Positions 10,537 to 19,120 of a stretch of 64,000 bases of DNA are shown here, one piece after another. Each line of letters starts with the position of its first letter. The first letter of the stretch is position 1. Source of the DNA: Pseudomonas sp. RIT288 (lineage in GTDB: Bacteria > Pseudomonadota > Gammaproteobacteria > Pseudomonadales > Pseudomonadaceae); assembly GCF_000631985.1 (NCBI RefSeq), contig NZ_JFYN01000034.1, forward strand, positions 496,001 through 560,000, read 5' to 3'. Both the position numbers and the translations under genes were made by a program. Under the pieces are notes generated by a model. That model made no database searches, was not told the origin of the DNA, and was given only the letters and a program-made list of their open reading frames with translations.

Positions 10537-11514
10537 ATGAAACTGAATTTCCCGCTTCGCCTGCTGGCCGTGGCTTCGTTGGCTGCTGCGAGCTTTCTGG
10601 CGCAGGCCGCCGACCTCACCGTCGCCTACCAGACCACCGTGGACCCGGCGAAAGTCGCCCAGGCCGATGGCGCTTACGAAAAAGCCACCAAAGTCGACAT
10701 CAGCTGGCGCAAGTTCGACAACGGCGCCGACATCATCGCCGCCATCGCTTCCGGTGACGTGCAGATCGGCTACCTCGGTTCCAGCCCGCTGACCGCGGCC
10801 ATCACCCGCAACGTACCGGTGGAAACCTTCCTCATCGCCACCCAGATCGGCGCCGCCGAAGCTCTGGTCGCTCGCGACGGTTCCGGGATCAAGAGCCCAC
10901 AGGATCTGATCGGCAAGAAAATCGCCGTGCCGTTCGTGTCCACCGGTCATTACAGTCTGCTCGCTGCGTTGAAGCACTGGAACATCGATCCGTCGAAAGT
11001 CACCGTGCTCAACCTCGCCCCGCCAGCGATCATCGCCGCGTGGAAACGCGGTGATATCGACGCCACTTACGTGTGGGATCCGGCCTTGGGTGTGGCCAAG
11101 GAAAACGGCAAAGTGCTGATCACCTCGGGTGAACTGGCCAAGTTCGGTGCGCCGACCTTCGATGCGTGGATCGTGCGCAAGGACTTCGCCGAGAAGCACC
11201 CGGAAATCGTCACCGCGTTCGCCAAGGTCACCCTCGACGCGTACGCCGATTACCGCAAGGATCCAAAAGCCTGGCTCGCCGATCAATCCCACGTCGACAA
11301 GCTGGTGAAGCTCTCCGGCGCCAAGGCCAGCGACATTCCATTACTGCTGCAGGGCAACGTCTACCCGCTGGCGGCCGATCAGGTGATTACCCTCGGCGCG
11401 CCGACCACCAAAGCCATTACCGACACCGCCGCGTTCCTCAAGGAGCAAGGCAAGGTCGAAGCCGTTCTGCCGGACTACGCGCCGTACGTCAGCGCCAAAT
11501 ACATCACCCACTGA
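10537..11514 (+). CDS. tauA: Taurine ABC transporter, periplasmic binding protein
   Basis: 325 residues with a Sec signal peptide (MKLNFPLRLLAVASLAAASFLAQA, cleaved after AQA) and the NMT1/SsuA-type binding fold. AYQTTVDPAKVAQ and YLGSSPLTAAITR are typical of TauA. It delivers taurine to TauBC under sulfate starvation. ATG 10537 was chosen because GGAG lies about 10 bases upstream. It is first in tauABCD, 16 bp before tauB. Confidence 0.93.
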   Translation: MKLNFPLRLLAVASLAAASFLAQAADLTVAYQTTVDPAKVAQADGAYEKATKVDISWRKFDNGADIIAAIASGDVQIGYLGSSPLTAAITRNVPVETFLIATQIGAAEALVARDGSGIKSPQDLIGKKIAVPFVSTGHYSLLAALKHWNIDPSKVTVLNLAPPAIIAAWKRGDIDATYVWDPALGVAKENGKVLITSGELAKFGAPTFDAWIVRKDFAEKHPEIVTAFAKVTLDAYADYRKDPKAWLADQSHVDKLVKLSGAKASDIPLLLQGNVYPLAADQVITLGAPTTKAITDTAAFLKEQGKVEAVLPDYAPYVSAKYITH

Positions 11515-11530
11515 TCGGGAGTTAACTGCG

Positions 11531-12325
11531 ATGGCCTTGCTACAGCTGGAGCGCATCAGCGCACAGTATCCCGGCAACCCGGAACCGGTACTGGCGGACA
11601 TTTCCCTGACCCTCGGGCCTCAGCAATTGCTGGTCGCCCTCGGCCCGTCCGGCAGTGGCAAGACTTCGCTGTTGAACCTGATTGCCGGCTTCGTCGAACC
11701 CAGCGCCGGACGCATCACCCTCGACGGCGTGCCGGTCAAAGGCCCGAGCGCCGAACGCGGCGTGGTATTCCAGGATGACGCACTGCTGCCGTGGCAGGAT
11801 GTGTTGGCCAACGTCGCTTTCGGTCTGGAACTGGCTGGCGTTGCCAAAGACAAACGCGAACAACGCGCCCGCGAGATGCTCGCGCTGGTTGATCTCACAG
11901 GTTTTGAACACCGTCGTATCTGGCAGCTCTCTGGCGGCCAGAAACAGCGTGTCGGCCTGGCCCGTGCTCTCGCCGCTGACCCACGTGTGCTGCTGATGGA
12001 CGAGCCCTTCGGCGCCCTCGACGCATTCACCCGCGAGCAGATGCAGGAGCTGTTGCTGCAAGTCTGGCAGCGCACCGCCAAACCGGTGTTCCTGATTACC
12101 CACGACATCGAAGAAGCGGTGTTCCTCGCCACTGACCTGATTCTGCTGGCGCCGAATCCGGGGCAGATCGTCGAGCGTCTGCATCTGGATTTCGGTCAGC
12201 GCTACGCCGCCGGTGAATCGGCGCGGGCGATCAAATCCGACCCGCGTTTTATCGAAACCCGCGAGCACGTGCTGAGCAAAGTGTTCTCGCAACGCAGCGC
12301 CGTTCAGCGGCAGGAGCGCGCATGA
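11531..12325 (+). CDS. tauB: Taurine ABC transporter, ATP-binding protein
   Basis: 264 residues of the nitrate/sulfonate/taurine ABC ATPase family. It has Walker A GPSGSGKTS near 38-46, Q-loop VFQDDALLPW, signature LSGGQKQRVGLARAL and Walker B VLLMDEPFGALD. It energises taurine uptake with TauA and TauC. Its end overlaps the tauC start by four bases. Confidence 0.95.
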   Translation: MALLQLERISAQYPGNPEPVLADISLTLGPQQLLVALGPSGSGKTSLLNLIAGFVEPSAGRITLDGVPVKGPSAERGVVFQDDALLPWQDVLANVAFGLELAGVAKDKREQRAREMLALVDLTGFEHRRIWQLSGGQKQRVGLARALAADPRVLLMDEPFGALDAFTREQMQELLLQVWQRTAKPVFLITHDIEEAVFLATDLILLAPNPGQIVERLHLDFGQRYAAGESARAIKSDPRFIETREHVLSKVFSQRSAVQRQERA

Positions 12326-13155
12326 GCAGTTACGACGTTTCCGCAGCGGCCGTGAAAAGTCCTTCGGTGGTGATTCCGCAGCGCCGCAGCCTGAGCACTC
12401 GCTGGATCAGCCTGCTGACCTTGTTCGCCTTGCTGGCGATCTGGTGGACGGTGACCGCCAGCGGTTTGATCGAACCGCTGTTCCTGCCGCCACCGTCCGC
12501 CGTGCTGCAAAAAGGCTGGTTGCTGGCGACCACCGGTTACATGGATTCAACCCTGTGGCAGCACCTGGGCGCGAGCCTGAGCCGCATCGGTCTGGGCCTC
12601 GGCTTCGCGATTCTGACCGCCGTGCCGGTGGGCATCGCCATCGGCGCCAACCGTATTGCCCGTGGTGTGCTTGATCCGTTGATCGAGTTTTACCGGCCGA
12701 TTCCGCCATTGGCTTATCTGCCGCTGATCGTGATCTGGTGCGGCATTGGCGAGTTGTCGAAAGTGCTGCTGATCTACCTGGCGATTTTCGCGCCGATCGC
12801 CATCGCGACAGCCACCGGTGTGCGCACTGTAGACCCGGCGAAATTGCGTGCCGCGCAGTCATTGGGTGCCACTCGCGCACAGTTGATTCGGCATGTGATC
12901 TTGCCCAGCGCTCTGCCGGATATTCTCACCGGTGTGCGCATCGGTCTGGGTGTTGGCTGGTCAACCCTGGTCGCCGCTGAACTGATCGCCGCCACCAGCG
13001 GTTTGGGCTTCATGGTGCAGTCGGCTGCGCAGTTCCTGGTCACCGATGTGGTGCTGCTGGGGATTCTGGTGATCGCCCTGATCGCCTTCGCCATGGAAAT
13101 GGGCCTGCGCGCCCTGCAGCGCAAACTGGTGCCGTGGCACGGCCAGGCGCACTGA
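12322..13155 (+). CDS. tauC: Taurine ABC transporter, permease
   Basis: 277 residues with about six membrane segments. The cytoplasmic coupling (EAA-type) loop near residues 175-195 reads AAQSLGATRAQLIRHVILPSALP. It follows tauB with an ATGA overlap. A REPIN separates it from tauD, so tauD may be expressed at a different level. Confidence 0.94.
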   Translation: MSSYDVSAAAVKSPSVVIPQRRSLSTRWISLLTLFALLAIWWTVTASGLIEPLFLPPPSAVLQKGWLLATTGYMDSTLWQHLGASLSRIGLGLGFAILTAVPVGIAIGANRIARGVLDPLIEFYRPIPPLAYLPLIVIWCGIGELSKVLLIYLAIFAPIAIATATGVRTVDPAKLRAAQSLGATRAQLIRHVILPSALPDILTGVRIGLGVGWSTLVAAELIAATSGLGFMVQSAAQFLVTDVVLLGILVIALIAFAMEMGLRALQRKLVPWHGQAH

Positions 13156-13177
13156 GTCATTTGAAAATTCGCCCACT

Positions 13178-13256
13178 GTAGGAGCTGGCGCAGGCTGCGA
13201 TCTTTTGTTTTTAAAAGATCAAGATCAAAAGATCGCAGCCTGCGGCAGCTCCTACA
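13178..13256. repeat. REPIN, family 1, between tauC and tauD
   Basis: Arms GTAGGAGCTGGCGCAGGCTG and CAGCCTGCGGCAGCTCCTAC are inverted, with a spacer rich in AAAAGATC repeats. The left arm has GGCG where most copies have GCCG. It is one of few REPINs inside an apparent operon. Confidence 0.9.
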
Positions 13257-13290
13257 GGGGCGCGGTTTCCCGGAATTGAAGAGAACCACC

Positions 13291-14130
13291 ATGAGCAGCC
13301 TGACCATCACCCCATTAAGCTCGGCCCTCGGCGCGCAGATCAGCGGCGTCGACGTCAGCCAGCCGTTGAACCTGGAACAGCGCGATGCCATCGAGCAGGC
13401 GCTGCTCAAGTACCAGGTGCTGTTCTTCCGCAACCAGCCGATCGAGCCTTCGCAACAGGCACGTTTCGCCGCGTACTTCGGCGACCTGCACATTCACCCG
13501 ATCTACCCGAACGTGCCGGAGCAGCCCGAAGTGCTGATCCTAGACACCGCCGTCACCGACGTGCGCGACAACGCGATCTGGCACACCGACGTGACCTTCC
13601 TGCCGACCCCGGCGATGGGCGCGGTGCTCAGCGCCAAGCTGTTGCCGGAGTTTGGCGGCGACACCCTGTGGGCCAGCGGAATTGCCGCCTATGAAGCGCT
13701 GTCGGCGCCGATGAAAATCCTGCTCGAAGGCCTGACCGCCACTCACGATTTCACCCGTTCGTTTCCGCTGGAACGCTACGGCAATACGCCGCAAGCCCTG
13801 GCGCAGTGGGAAGAAGCAAGGCGCAAGAATCCGCCGCTGTCGCACCCGGTGATCCGCACTCACCCGGTGAGCGGACGCCGTTCGTTGTTCGTCAACGAAG
13901 GCTTCACCTCGAAGATCAACGAGCTGTCGGAAACCGAAAGCGAGGCGATACTGAAGTTCCTGTTCGCCCACGCAACCCGCCCGGAATTCACCATTCGCTG
14001 GCGCTGGCAGCAGGACGACATTGCGTTCTGGGATAACCGCGTGACCCAGCATTACGCGGTGGATGATTACCGCCCTGCACGACGGGTGATGCAGCGGGCG
14101 ACGGTGTTGGGGGATGTGCCTTATTTTTAA
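13291..14130 (+). CDS. tauD: Taurine dioxygenase
   Basis: 279 residues of the Fe(II)/2-oxoglutarate dioxygenase family. The metal triad is H98 and D100 in AIWHTDVTF plus a distal His near 252 (WDNRVTQHYAVDDY), with the 2-oxoglutarate Arg in RPARRVMQR. It hydroxylates taurine, which breaks down to sulfite and aminoacetaldehyde. ATG 13291 follows GAAGAGA; a TTG at 13276 is in frame but overlaps this site. Confidence 0.94.
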   Translation: MSSLTITPLSSALGAQISGVDVSQPLNLEQRDAIEQALLKYQVLFFRNQPIEPSQQARFAAYFGDLHIHPIYPNVPEQPEVLILDTAVTDVRDNAIWHTDVTFLPTPAMGAVLSAKLLPEFGGDTLWASGIAAYEALSAPMKILLEGLTATHDFTRSFPLERYGNTPQALAQWEEARRKNPPLSHPVIRTHPVSGRRSLFVNEGFTSKINELSETESEAILKFLFAHATRPEFTIRWRWQQDDIAFWDNRVTQHYAVDDYRPARRVMQRATVLGDVPYF

Positions 14131-14135
14131 GATCA

Positions 14136-14211
14136 AAAGATCGCAGCCTGCGGCAGCTCCTACATTGAAACGCGTTCCTCTGTAGGAGCTGCCGCAGGCT
14201 GCGATCTTTTG
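14136..14211. repeat. REPIN, family 1
   Basis: Inverted arms AAGATCGCAGCCTGCGGCAG and CTGCCGCAGGCTGCGATCTT lie between convergent tauD and the aldo/keto reductase gene. Confidence 0.92.
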
Positions 14212-14220
14212 CTTTGCCGA

Positions 14221-15258
14221 TTACTCCGCCGTCGAAGGCTTTTCCCACAGATTGATCCCGCCCTCCTGGGCAAACCGGTCGATCTCCGCCAGTTCCTCAG
14301 CACTGAAACTCAGGTTCTTCAACGCCCCGACGTTCTCGATGATCTGTTCCGGCCGGCTCGCGCCGATCAGCGCCGAGGTCACTCGCGGATCACGCAGGGT
14401 CCAGGCCAGCGCCAGTTGCGCCAGGCTCTGGCCGCGACGTTTGGCGATCTCGTTCAATGCGCGCACATGCGCAATGTTGGCCTCGGACAGGTGCGAAGCC
14501 TGCAACGAACCACCGCCCGGACGATTGACCCGCGCATCCGCCGGCACGCCGTTGAGGTATTTGTCGGTCAACAGACCCTGCGCCAACGGCGTGAACGCGA
14601 TGACGCCAGTGCCGAGTTCTTCGGTAGTGTCGAGCAAGTCTTTTTCCACCCAGCGATTGAGCAGGTTGTATGCCGGCTGATGAATCAGCAGCGGTACCTT
14701 CCATTCCTTGAGCAGCGCAGCGATCTCGCGGGTTTTCACCCCGGAGTACGACGAGATACCGATGTACAACGCCTTGCCCTGTTGCACGGCAGTGGCGAGG
14801 GCGCTGGCGGTCTCTTCCAGCGGGGTGTCCGGGTCGAAGCGGTGCGAATAGAAGATATCCACATAGTCCAGACCCAGGCGCTGCAGGCTCTGGTCGAGAC
14901 TGGCCAGCACGTATTTGCGCGAGCCGCCGCCCTGACCGTACGGGCCGGGCCACATGTCCCAACCGGCCTTGCTGGAGATGATCAGCTCATCGCGGTACTG
15001 CTTGAAGTCTTCGCGCAGCAAGCGACCGAAATTGACCTCGGCGCTGCCGTACGGCGGGCCGTAATTGTTGGCCAGGTCGAAGTGGTTGATGCCCAGGTCG
15101 AACGCGGTGCGTAGCAGGGCACGCTGGGTGTCGATCGGCGTGCTGTCGCCGAAGTTGTGCCACAGGCCCAGCGACAGCGCCGGCAGCACCAGACCGCTGC
15201 GGCCGACGCGGCGGTAAGGGATGGAGTCGTAGCGGTTTTCGGCAGCGGTGTAAGTCAT
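14221..15258 (-). CDS. Aldo/keto reductase (L-glyceraldehyde 3-phosphate reductase-like)
   Basis: 345 residues of the AKR14/YghZ-type aldo-keto reductases. The catalytic Asp-Tyr-Lys-His set is visible in HFDLANNYGPPYGSAE, IISSKAGWDMWPG and VDIFYSHRFD. The NADPH site lies near the C-terminus (ALIGASRPEQIIENVGAL). The family reduces L-glyceraldehyde 3-phosphate and other aldehydes; the in vivo substrate is unknown. ATG at 15256-15258 has an AGAGGA ribosome site. Its role next to sulfur genes is unclear. Confidence 0.87.
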   Translation of the reverse strand: MTYTAAENRYDSIPYRRVGRSGLVLPALSLGLWHNFGDSTPIDTQRALLRTAFDLGINHFDLANNYGPPYGSAEVNFGRLLREDFKQYRDELIISSKAGWDMWPGPYGQGGGSRKYVLASLDQSLQRLGLDYVDIFYSHRFDPDTPLEETASALATAVQQGKALYIGISSYSGVKTREIAALLKEWKVPLLIHQPAYNLLNRWVEKDLLDTTEELGTGVIAFTPLAQGLLTDKYLNGVPADARVNRPGGGSLQASHLSEANIAHVRALNEIAKRRGQSLAQLALAWTLRDPRVTSALIGASRPEQIIENVGALKNLSFSAEELAEIDRFAQEGGINLWEKPSTAE

Positions 15259-15298
15259 CGAATCCTCTCTTGTCTGTCTTGAAATGGGTGTCGACTTC

Positions 15299-15363
15299 TT
15301 CGCGAGCAGGCTCGGTCCCACATTTGGAATGCACTCCCCTGCGGGAGCGAGCCTGCTCGCGAA
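15299..15363. repeat. REPIN, family 2
   Basis: Arms TTCGCGAGCAGGCTCGGTCC and GGGAGCGAGCCTGCTCGCGA are inverted around a short AT-rich spacer. The left arm has GGTCCC for GCTCCC. Confidence 0.9.
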
Positions 15364-15368
15364 GGGTG

Positions 15369-16688
15369 TTACACAAATCTGTTGCCGGGCCGGGCCAAGC
15401 CCAGGTTGTCGCGCAAGGTCCGGCCCTCATACTCGGTTCTGAACAGCCCACGCCGCTGCAGTTCCGGGACCACGCCATGGGCGAAGTCTTCGAGCCCGCC
15501 CGGCAGGTGCGGCACCAGCACGTTGAAGCCATCCGCCGCGCCCTGTTCGAACCACTCCTGCAAACGATCGGCGATCTGCGCCGGCGTGCCCACCAGGCTG
15601 TAGTGCCCGCGCCCCCCGGCAATCTTGCGGCCCAATTCGGCGAGGGTCAGATTCTCCCGGCCCGCCAGTTCAGTCAGCAATCTCTGCCGGCTCTGCTGGC
15701 CGCTGTCCGTCAGCGGCAACTGCGGCAGCGGGCCGTCCAGCGGGTACTTCGACAAGTCGAAGTTGCCCAGCATACGCCCAAGCAACGCCACGCCAACCCC
15801 CGGTTCGACCCATTGCTGAAACGTTTCAAATTTTTCCTGCGCTTCGGCTTCTGTCTGCCCGACGACGACAAACACCCCGGGCATGATTTTCAGCGAATCG
15901 GCACTGCGTCCGTACTTGGGCAGACGTCCCTTGAGATCGGCGTAGAACGCCTGCGCGCCGGCCAGTGAAGTCTGCGCAGTGAACACCACCTCTGCGGTTT
16001 GTGCCGCCAGTTCACGCCCGGTTTCGGACGAGCCGGCCTGCCCGATCACCGGTTGTCCCTGCGGCGAGCGTGCGATGTTCAGCGGGCCTTTCACCCGAAA
16101 GTGCTCGCCGACGTGATCCAGCACGTGCAACTTCGCCGGGTCGTAATAGGCGCCGCTGACCTTGTCGCGGACAAAGGCATCGTCCTCCCAACTGTCCCAC
16201 AGCCCGGTGACCACCTGATGAAACTCGCGGGCACGGCTGTAGCGTTCGGCATGGCCGATGTGTTCGTCGCGACCAAAATTCAGTGCCTCGGCAGCGTTGT
16301 CCGAGGTCACCAGATTCCACCCGGCGCGGCCGCCCGACAGATGATCGAGCGAAGCGAATTTGCGCGCCACGTGATACGGCTCGTTGTAGCTGGTGGTCGC
16401 CGTGGCAATCAGGCCGATGTGCTCGGTCACCGCGCTCAGGGCCGAGAGCAAGGTCAGCGGTTCGAAGTGATCCGAGCGCGCCATGCGGCTGGCGATGTCC
16501 TGAGTCGGCGCGGCAACACTGTCGGCGACGAACAGCGTGTCGAACTTCGCCGCCTCGGCAATTTGCGCCAGATGCTTGTAGTGGGCGAAATCCAGACCGG
16601 CATTGGCCGGCACCTGCGGGTGGCGCCACGCGGCGACGTGGTGCCCGGTGGCCATGAGAAAGGCACCGAGTTTCAATTGTCTGCTCAT
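15369..16688 (-). CDS. NtaA/SnaA/DszA-family FMN-dependent monooxygenase
   Basis: 439 residues of the bacterial luciferase-like superfamily. MSRQLKLGAFLMATGHHVAAW starts the barrel, and YNEPYHVARKFASLDHLSGG with RAGWNLVTS near 100-135 is characteristic of the NtaA/DszA group. These two-component monooxygenases use reduced FMN to cleave C-N or C-S bonds, for example in nitrilotriacetate, sulfones or sulfonates. The ATG lies one base after the stop of the TonB receptor gene, so the two form an operon. A desulfurising role is inferred from neighbours. Confidence 0.88.
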   Translation of the reverse strand: MSRQLKLGAFLMATGHHVAAWRHPQVPANAGLDFAHYKHLAQIAEAAKFDTLFVADSVAAPTQDIASRMARSDHFEPLTLLSALSAVTEHIGLIATATTSYNEPYHVARKFASLDHLSGGRAGWNLVTSDNAAEALNFGRDEHIGHAERYSRAREFHQVVTGLWDSWEDDAFVRDKVSGAYYDPAKLHVLDHVGEHFRVKGPLNIARSPQGQPVIGQAGSSETGRELAAQTAEVVFTAQTSLAGAQAFYADLKGRLPKYGRSADSLKIMPGVFVVVGQTEAEAQEKFETFQQWVEPGVGVALLGRMLGNFDLSKYPLDGPLPQLPLTDSGQQSRQRLLTELAGRENLTLAELGRKIAGGRGHYSLVGTPAQIADRLQEWFEQGAADGFNVLVPHLPGGLEDFAHGVVPELQRRGLFRTEYEGRTLRDNLGLARPGNRFV

Positions 16689-16689
16689 C

Positions 16690-18915
16690 TCAGAAATCCT
16701 TGCGCAGTTGCACGCCGAAGTAGCGCTCGTCATCCCGTGGCACAGCGCGATAGATGTAGCTGCCGCCGCTGGCCAGCAACGGTGAGTAGGACTTGTCGGC
16801 GAGGTTCTTGCCCAGCAGCGCCACGCGCCAGCCGTTGCTGTAATCGGCGAGCGCGACGCTGGCGTTCCAGATGCCGTAGGCACCTTGTTTGGTGTCGGCG
16901 TTCTGGCTGATGTCGTACTGCACCTCGCTCTGCCAGCTGTAGTCGGTGCCGAGTTCGATATCGAGGCCGTTGTCCAGCGGGATGCTGTAGTCGGCGCGCA
17001 CGTAGCTTTTCCAGTCGGGGCTGAACGGCAATGGCTTGCCATTGACGTTGCACGACGCCGCGGCCCCCGCCGGGCAGCTGAATTGGTCGATGCGCGCGCG
17101 GGTGTAGGCCAGTGCACCGGAGAACTTCAATTGCTGGGTCGCCTGCAAGGCGTAATCGAGTTCGACGCCTTCGGTGCTGACGCTGCCGGCGTTGATCAGG
17201 CGCGTCACCACTTGCCCGGCGACGGTGTCGAAAAAATTCGCCTGGTAGTTGTCGTAATCGCTGTGGAACACCGCGAGGTTGGTGGTCAGCCGGTTGTTCC
17301 AGCTGGTGGCCTTGATCCCCGCCTCCCAAGTATTCGAGGTCTCCGGCTTCAGCGCTTCGGTGTCACGCGGCTGCATGTTGAAGAACACGTTGTACGCCGG
17401 GCCTTTGTAGCCGCGCGAATAGGTCAGGTACGTGGTGACCGCATCGCTGAGGTCGTACTGCACACCTAGCCGGCCGGACCAGCCGTCCTCGTCCACCGAA
17501 CCGGAACTGCTGGTGGCCGGCTGAATGCCGCTGACTGTAGTCGCCGAGGTCGAGACGCGGCGGTGATCGTATTCAAGATCGTCGTGGGTGTAGCGCAGGC
17601 CGGCGATGCCACGAAAGCCCGAGGTGAAGTTCAGCGTGGCTTCGCCGAACGCGGCGTAGCTGTCGCTGGTGGTGCTGTAATCGGCGACGCCACGGTCGGT
17701 GCGCGTGGTGGTGGTCAAGGTGCGCTGATAGGTCTCGTCGTCCTTGCCGTGCATGTAGAACAGGCCGCCAACGTATTCGAGGAACTCACCTTTCGGCGAG
17801 GCCAGGCGCAGCTCCTGCGAGTACTGGTCGAAGGCCAGATCGCCCTTGTCGGCGGTGCCGGGGAACGCTGGGGTGATCGTGCTCAGCCGATCGCCGTCCT
17901 GATACTGCGTGTTGTCCCAGCCGCGCCACGCGGTGATCGAGGTCAGGGTGTAATCACCCAGTTGCCAGTCGAGCTGGCCGGACAGGCCTTTGTTGGTGTC
18001 CTCGACGTGGCTGCGGGTGTCGGTGTTGATGTCGCGGTTGTGGCTGCTGGCATAGACCGGGCTCAGCGCGTTGGCGAATGCCGGGGTCAGCGACTTGCTG
18101 ACGACGCCGTTGGGGCCGTCGTCGTGGGACTGCATGTAGTCGGCGATCAGGGTGAAGGTCACGTCATCGTTCGGAGTAAATTCGAGTTTGCCGCGCACCC
18201 CGCGATGGTTGTAGCCGTTGACTTCCTGGCCGTTGTGCTTGTTATCGACGTTGCCGTCGTAAGTGCCGAACAGGGTGCTGATCGAACCCTTGAGCGTGTC
18301 CGGAATCAGGCTGCCGCCAATGCCGAAGCGGGTGCGGCTTTCATTGCCGCTGTAGTACGACTGGTCAATGTAACCGTGGGTCTCGTTGGTCGGCGCCTTG
18401 CTGGTGATGTTGAGCACACCGGCCGAGGCGTTCTTGCCGAACAGCGTGCCTTGCGGGCCTCGCAGCACTTCGACGCGTTCCAGATCCAGCAGATCAAGGG
18501 TCGATTGACCGGGACGCGCATAGACCACGCCATCGATCACCGTGGCCACCGTTGGCTCGACGCCGGGCGAGGTGGAAATCGTGCCGACACCACGCACGAA
18601 CAACGAGGTGTCCTTGTTCGACGCACCGGTACGGAAATTCAGCGACGGCACTTGCTGAACGATGCTCGCCACGCCGTTGCGGTTGTCGCGCTCCAGTTGT
18701 TCGCCGTCGATCACCGACACTGCCACCGGCACCTTCTGCAGCGACTCTTCGCGGCGGGTGGCGGTGACCGTGACGGACTTGAGTGTCGGTTCTTGTTCGC
18801 TGCTGTCGGCGGCAAAAGCAGTGGGCATCGGCAACGCCGCCAGCCCGGTAAAGATCCAGCCAGCGGCGCGAATCGACTGCGCCAGTTTGTGTGTCGCCCC
18901 AGGAATGTTGTGCAT
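16690..18915 (-). CDS. TonB-dependent outer-membrane receptor
   Basis: 741 residues. A signal peptide ends near TAFAADS. A TonB-box-like stretch (SVTVTATRREES) is followed by the plug domain with LERVEVLRGPQGTLFGKNASAGVLNI and a beta barrel closing at an aromatic C-terminus (LRKDF). It resembles receptors for small organic ligands rather than siderophore-specific types. It starts the operon with the FMN monooxygenase and is divergent from a LacI-family regulator gene, which suggests ligand-controlled expression. ATG 18913-18915 fits the signal peptide; upstream in-frame codons lack a secretion signal. Confidence 0.87.
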   Translation of the reverse strand: MHNIPGATHKLAQSIRAAGWIFTGLAALPMPTAFAADSSEQEPTLKSVTVTATRREESLQKVPVAVSVIDGEQLERDNRNGVASIVQQVPSLNFRTGASNKDTSLFVRGVGTISTSPGVEPTVATVIDGVVYARPGQSTLDLLDLERVEVLRGPQGTLFGKNASAGVLNITSKAPTNETHGYIDQSYYSGNESRTRFGIGGSLIPDTLKGSISTLFGTYDGNVDNKHNGQEVNGYNHRGVRGKLEFTPNDDVTFTLIADYMQSHDDGPNGVVSKSLTPAFANALSPVYASSHNRDINTDTRSHVEDTNKGLSGQLDWQLGDYTLTSITAWRGWDNTQYQDGDRLSTITPAFPGTADKGDLAFDQYSQELRLASPKGEFLEYVGGLFYMHGKDDETYQRTLTTTTRTDRGVADYSTTSDSYAAFGEATLNFTSGFRGIAGLRYTHDDLEYDHRRVSTSATTVSGIQPATSSSGSVDEDGWSGRLGVQYDLSDAVTTYLTYSRGYKGPAYNVFFNMQPRDTEALKPETSNTWEAGIKATSWNNRLTTNLAVFHSDYDNYQANFFDTVAGQVVTRLINAGSVSTEGVELDYALQATQQLKFSGALAYTRARIDQFSCPAGAAASCNVNGKPLPFSPDWKSYVRADYSIPLDNGLDIELGTDYSWQSEVQYDISQNADTKQGAYGIWNASVALADYSNGWRVALLGKNLADKSYSPLLASGGSYIYRAVPRDDERYFGVQLRKDF

Positions 18916-19019
18916 GGTTGCCCGCTCGAAATTGGCCCTGAACCGCTGCCGTTCTACGACGACAGCGCCTGAATCGGTGTCTTGGGCATTCGCTCGAGCG
19001 AGTAGCAGACAATGCGCTT

Positions 19020-19033
19020 TGTTAGCGCTAACA
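19020..19033. promoter_or_regulatory. Perfect 14-bp palindrome, predicted LacI-family operator
   Basis: TGTTAGCGCTAACA is a perfect palindrome with the central CG typical of LacI-family operators. It lies about 105 bp upstream of the TonB receptor start and 88 bp upstream of the regulator start, so it can control both directions. Confidence 0.75.
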
Positions 19034-19120
19034 TCGCCAGTATTGGCAAGCTCGGCATAGACCGTCCAATACTGAAAAATTACTTTTATATGCGTTTTGG
19101 TTTTTAAGAAGGATCGAGCC

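Noticed and set aside
17563..18972. A 469-residue plus-strand frame across the first TonB receptor gene
   Set aside because: Antisense shadow; no start signal and no known domain.
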